Program-made: the position numbers and the translations under genes
In this document: positions 63,718 through 64,000 of the stretch, piece by piece
Numbering within the stretch: the first letter of the stretch is position 1
How the letters are laid out: the number at the start of each line of letters is the position of its first letter
The notes under the pieces: model-generated
Databases searched by the model: none
What the model was told of the DNA's origin: nothing
What the model saw: only the letters and a program-made list of their open reading frames with translations
Assembly (NCBI RefSeq): GCF_900996235.1
Contig: NZ_CAAJGM010000208.1
Span: forward strand, 248,001 to 312,000
From: Paraburkholderia sp. BCC1885
Lineage (GTDB): Bacteria; Pseudomonadota; Gammaproteobacteria; Burkholderiales; Burkholderiaceae
Direction of reading: 5' to 3'
DNA: 64,000 nt

Positions 63718-64000
63718 TTAAGAGGCGGCGGCTTCCAGCGAAGATTGCAGGTCTTGATCGAGTTGCCGCGCCACCACGTCGACCTCTTCGTCGCCGAATT
63801 GACCGAAAGCGGAAACTGGCCGGTCATATTCAAAGGCGACCATGCCTTCGCTATCCTCACGCAGAAGCACGCGAATGGGGGCGTAGAGAGCGGCGGATAT
63901 CTGATGCCGGGTCATTTTCGATGCGGTAAGCGGATTCCCAATGTCATACTGAATCGCCCGGCGCGGAAGACCCGCGATCGTCAGCAGAGCGCCGTGATCC
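63718..64000 (-). CDS. DUF302-domain protein (5' part outside the window)
   Basis: The minus-strand frame is open from the window edge to a stop at 63718, giving the last 93 or so residues of a longer gene. ALYAPIRVLLREDSEGMVAFEYDRPVSAFGQFGDEEVDVVARQLDQDLQSS matches the C-terminal half of DUF302 proteins, and the preceding residues LLTIAGLPRRAIQYDIGNPLTASKMT fit the preceding strand and helix. Short starts inside this segment should not be taken as the true gene start. The function of DUF302 proteins is not established. Confidence 0.82.
   Translation of the reverse strand, partial: DHGALLTIAGLPRRAIQYDIGNPLTASKMTRHQISAALYAPIRVLLREDSEGMVAFEYDRPVSAFGQFGDEEVDVVARQLDQDLQSSLEAAAS

Overview
The window looks like a chromosomal segment of a Burkholderia-type beta-proteobacterium, most likely Paraburkholderia or Caballeronia. 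The evidence is high GC, three trimeric porins of the Burkholderia OpcP/Omp38 type (mature start near AQSSVTLYG), many LysR, TetR and GntR regulators, PQQ-dependent glucose oxidation and an RND efflux operon. No rRNA, intact tRNA, CRISPR array, insertion sequence or prophage was found. The species assignment is inferred from family resemblance only.

Positions 1-11.7 kb: a truncated serine hydrolase, then an uptake and catabolic block with an ornithine cyclodeaminase, an M14-type deacylase, a LysR regulator, a porin and a four-gene peptide-type ABC transporter. Three near-identical 21-bp dyads, GTGATC-N6-TTA-GATC(A/G)C, each containing the LysR core ATC-N9-GAT, lie upstream of the deacylase-ocd operon, in the LysR/porin divergent promoter and upstream of the ABC operon. 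This suggests one regulon covering outer-membrane entry, inner-membrane import, deacylation and ornithine to proline. Positions 11.8-18.8 kb: an operon of a divergent aconitase, a GntR regulator and a solute-binding-like protein without a signal peptide, divergent from a second LysR gene and followed by a second porin.

Positions 19-25 kb: a permease-adaptor-outer membrane factor RND operon with overlapping genes. Positions 25-32.6 kb: a ThDP oxidase/decarboxylase-like enzyme, a PQQ sugar dehydrogenase lipoprotein with a small membrane protein, and the membrane glucose dehydrogenase gcd directly followed by a third porin. Positions 32.6-44 kb: a PHB-depolymerase-like esterase, a ribbon-helix-helix protein, a catalase-family protein, a small lipoprotein, an NTF2-like protein, a large PAS-GGDEF-EAL protein, a FUSC exporter, a DUF1275 protein and a 2OG-Fe(II) oxygenase.

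Positions 44-53 kb form a surface-protein island with long gene-poor and partly AT-rich gaps: a classical autotransporter, an OmpA-like protein and a lipoprotein with Ig-like domains and a DUF3494 ice-binding-like domain. A tRNA-3'-end-like fragment lies in the last gap. Positions 53-64 kb hold accessory metabolic genes, each near a regulator: AhpD-like/LysR, TetR next to an alpha/beta-hydrolase remnant and an MBL/NTF2 pair, an S10 peptidase homologue, an SDR/TetR pair with a shared operator-like dyad, a stand-alone condensation-domain acyltransferase, a TetR plus unknown protein pair, and a DUF302 gene running off the window end.
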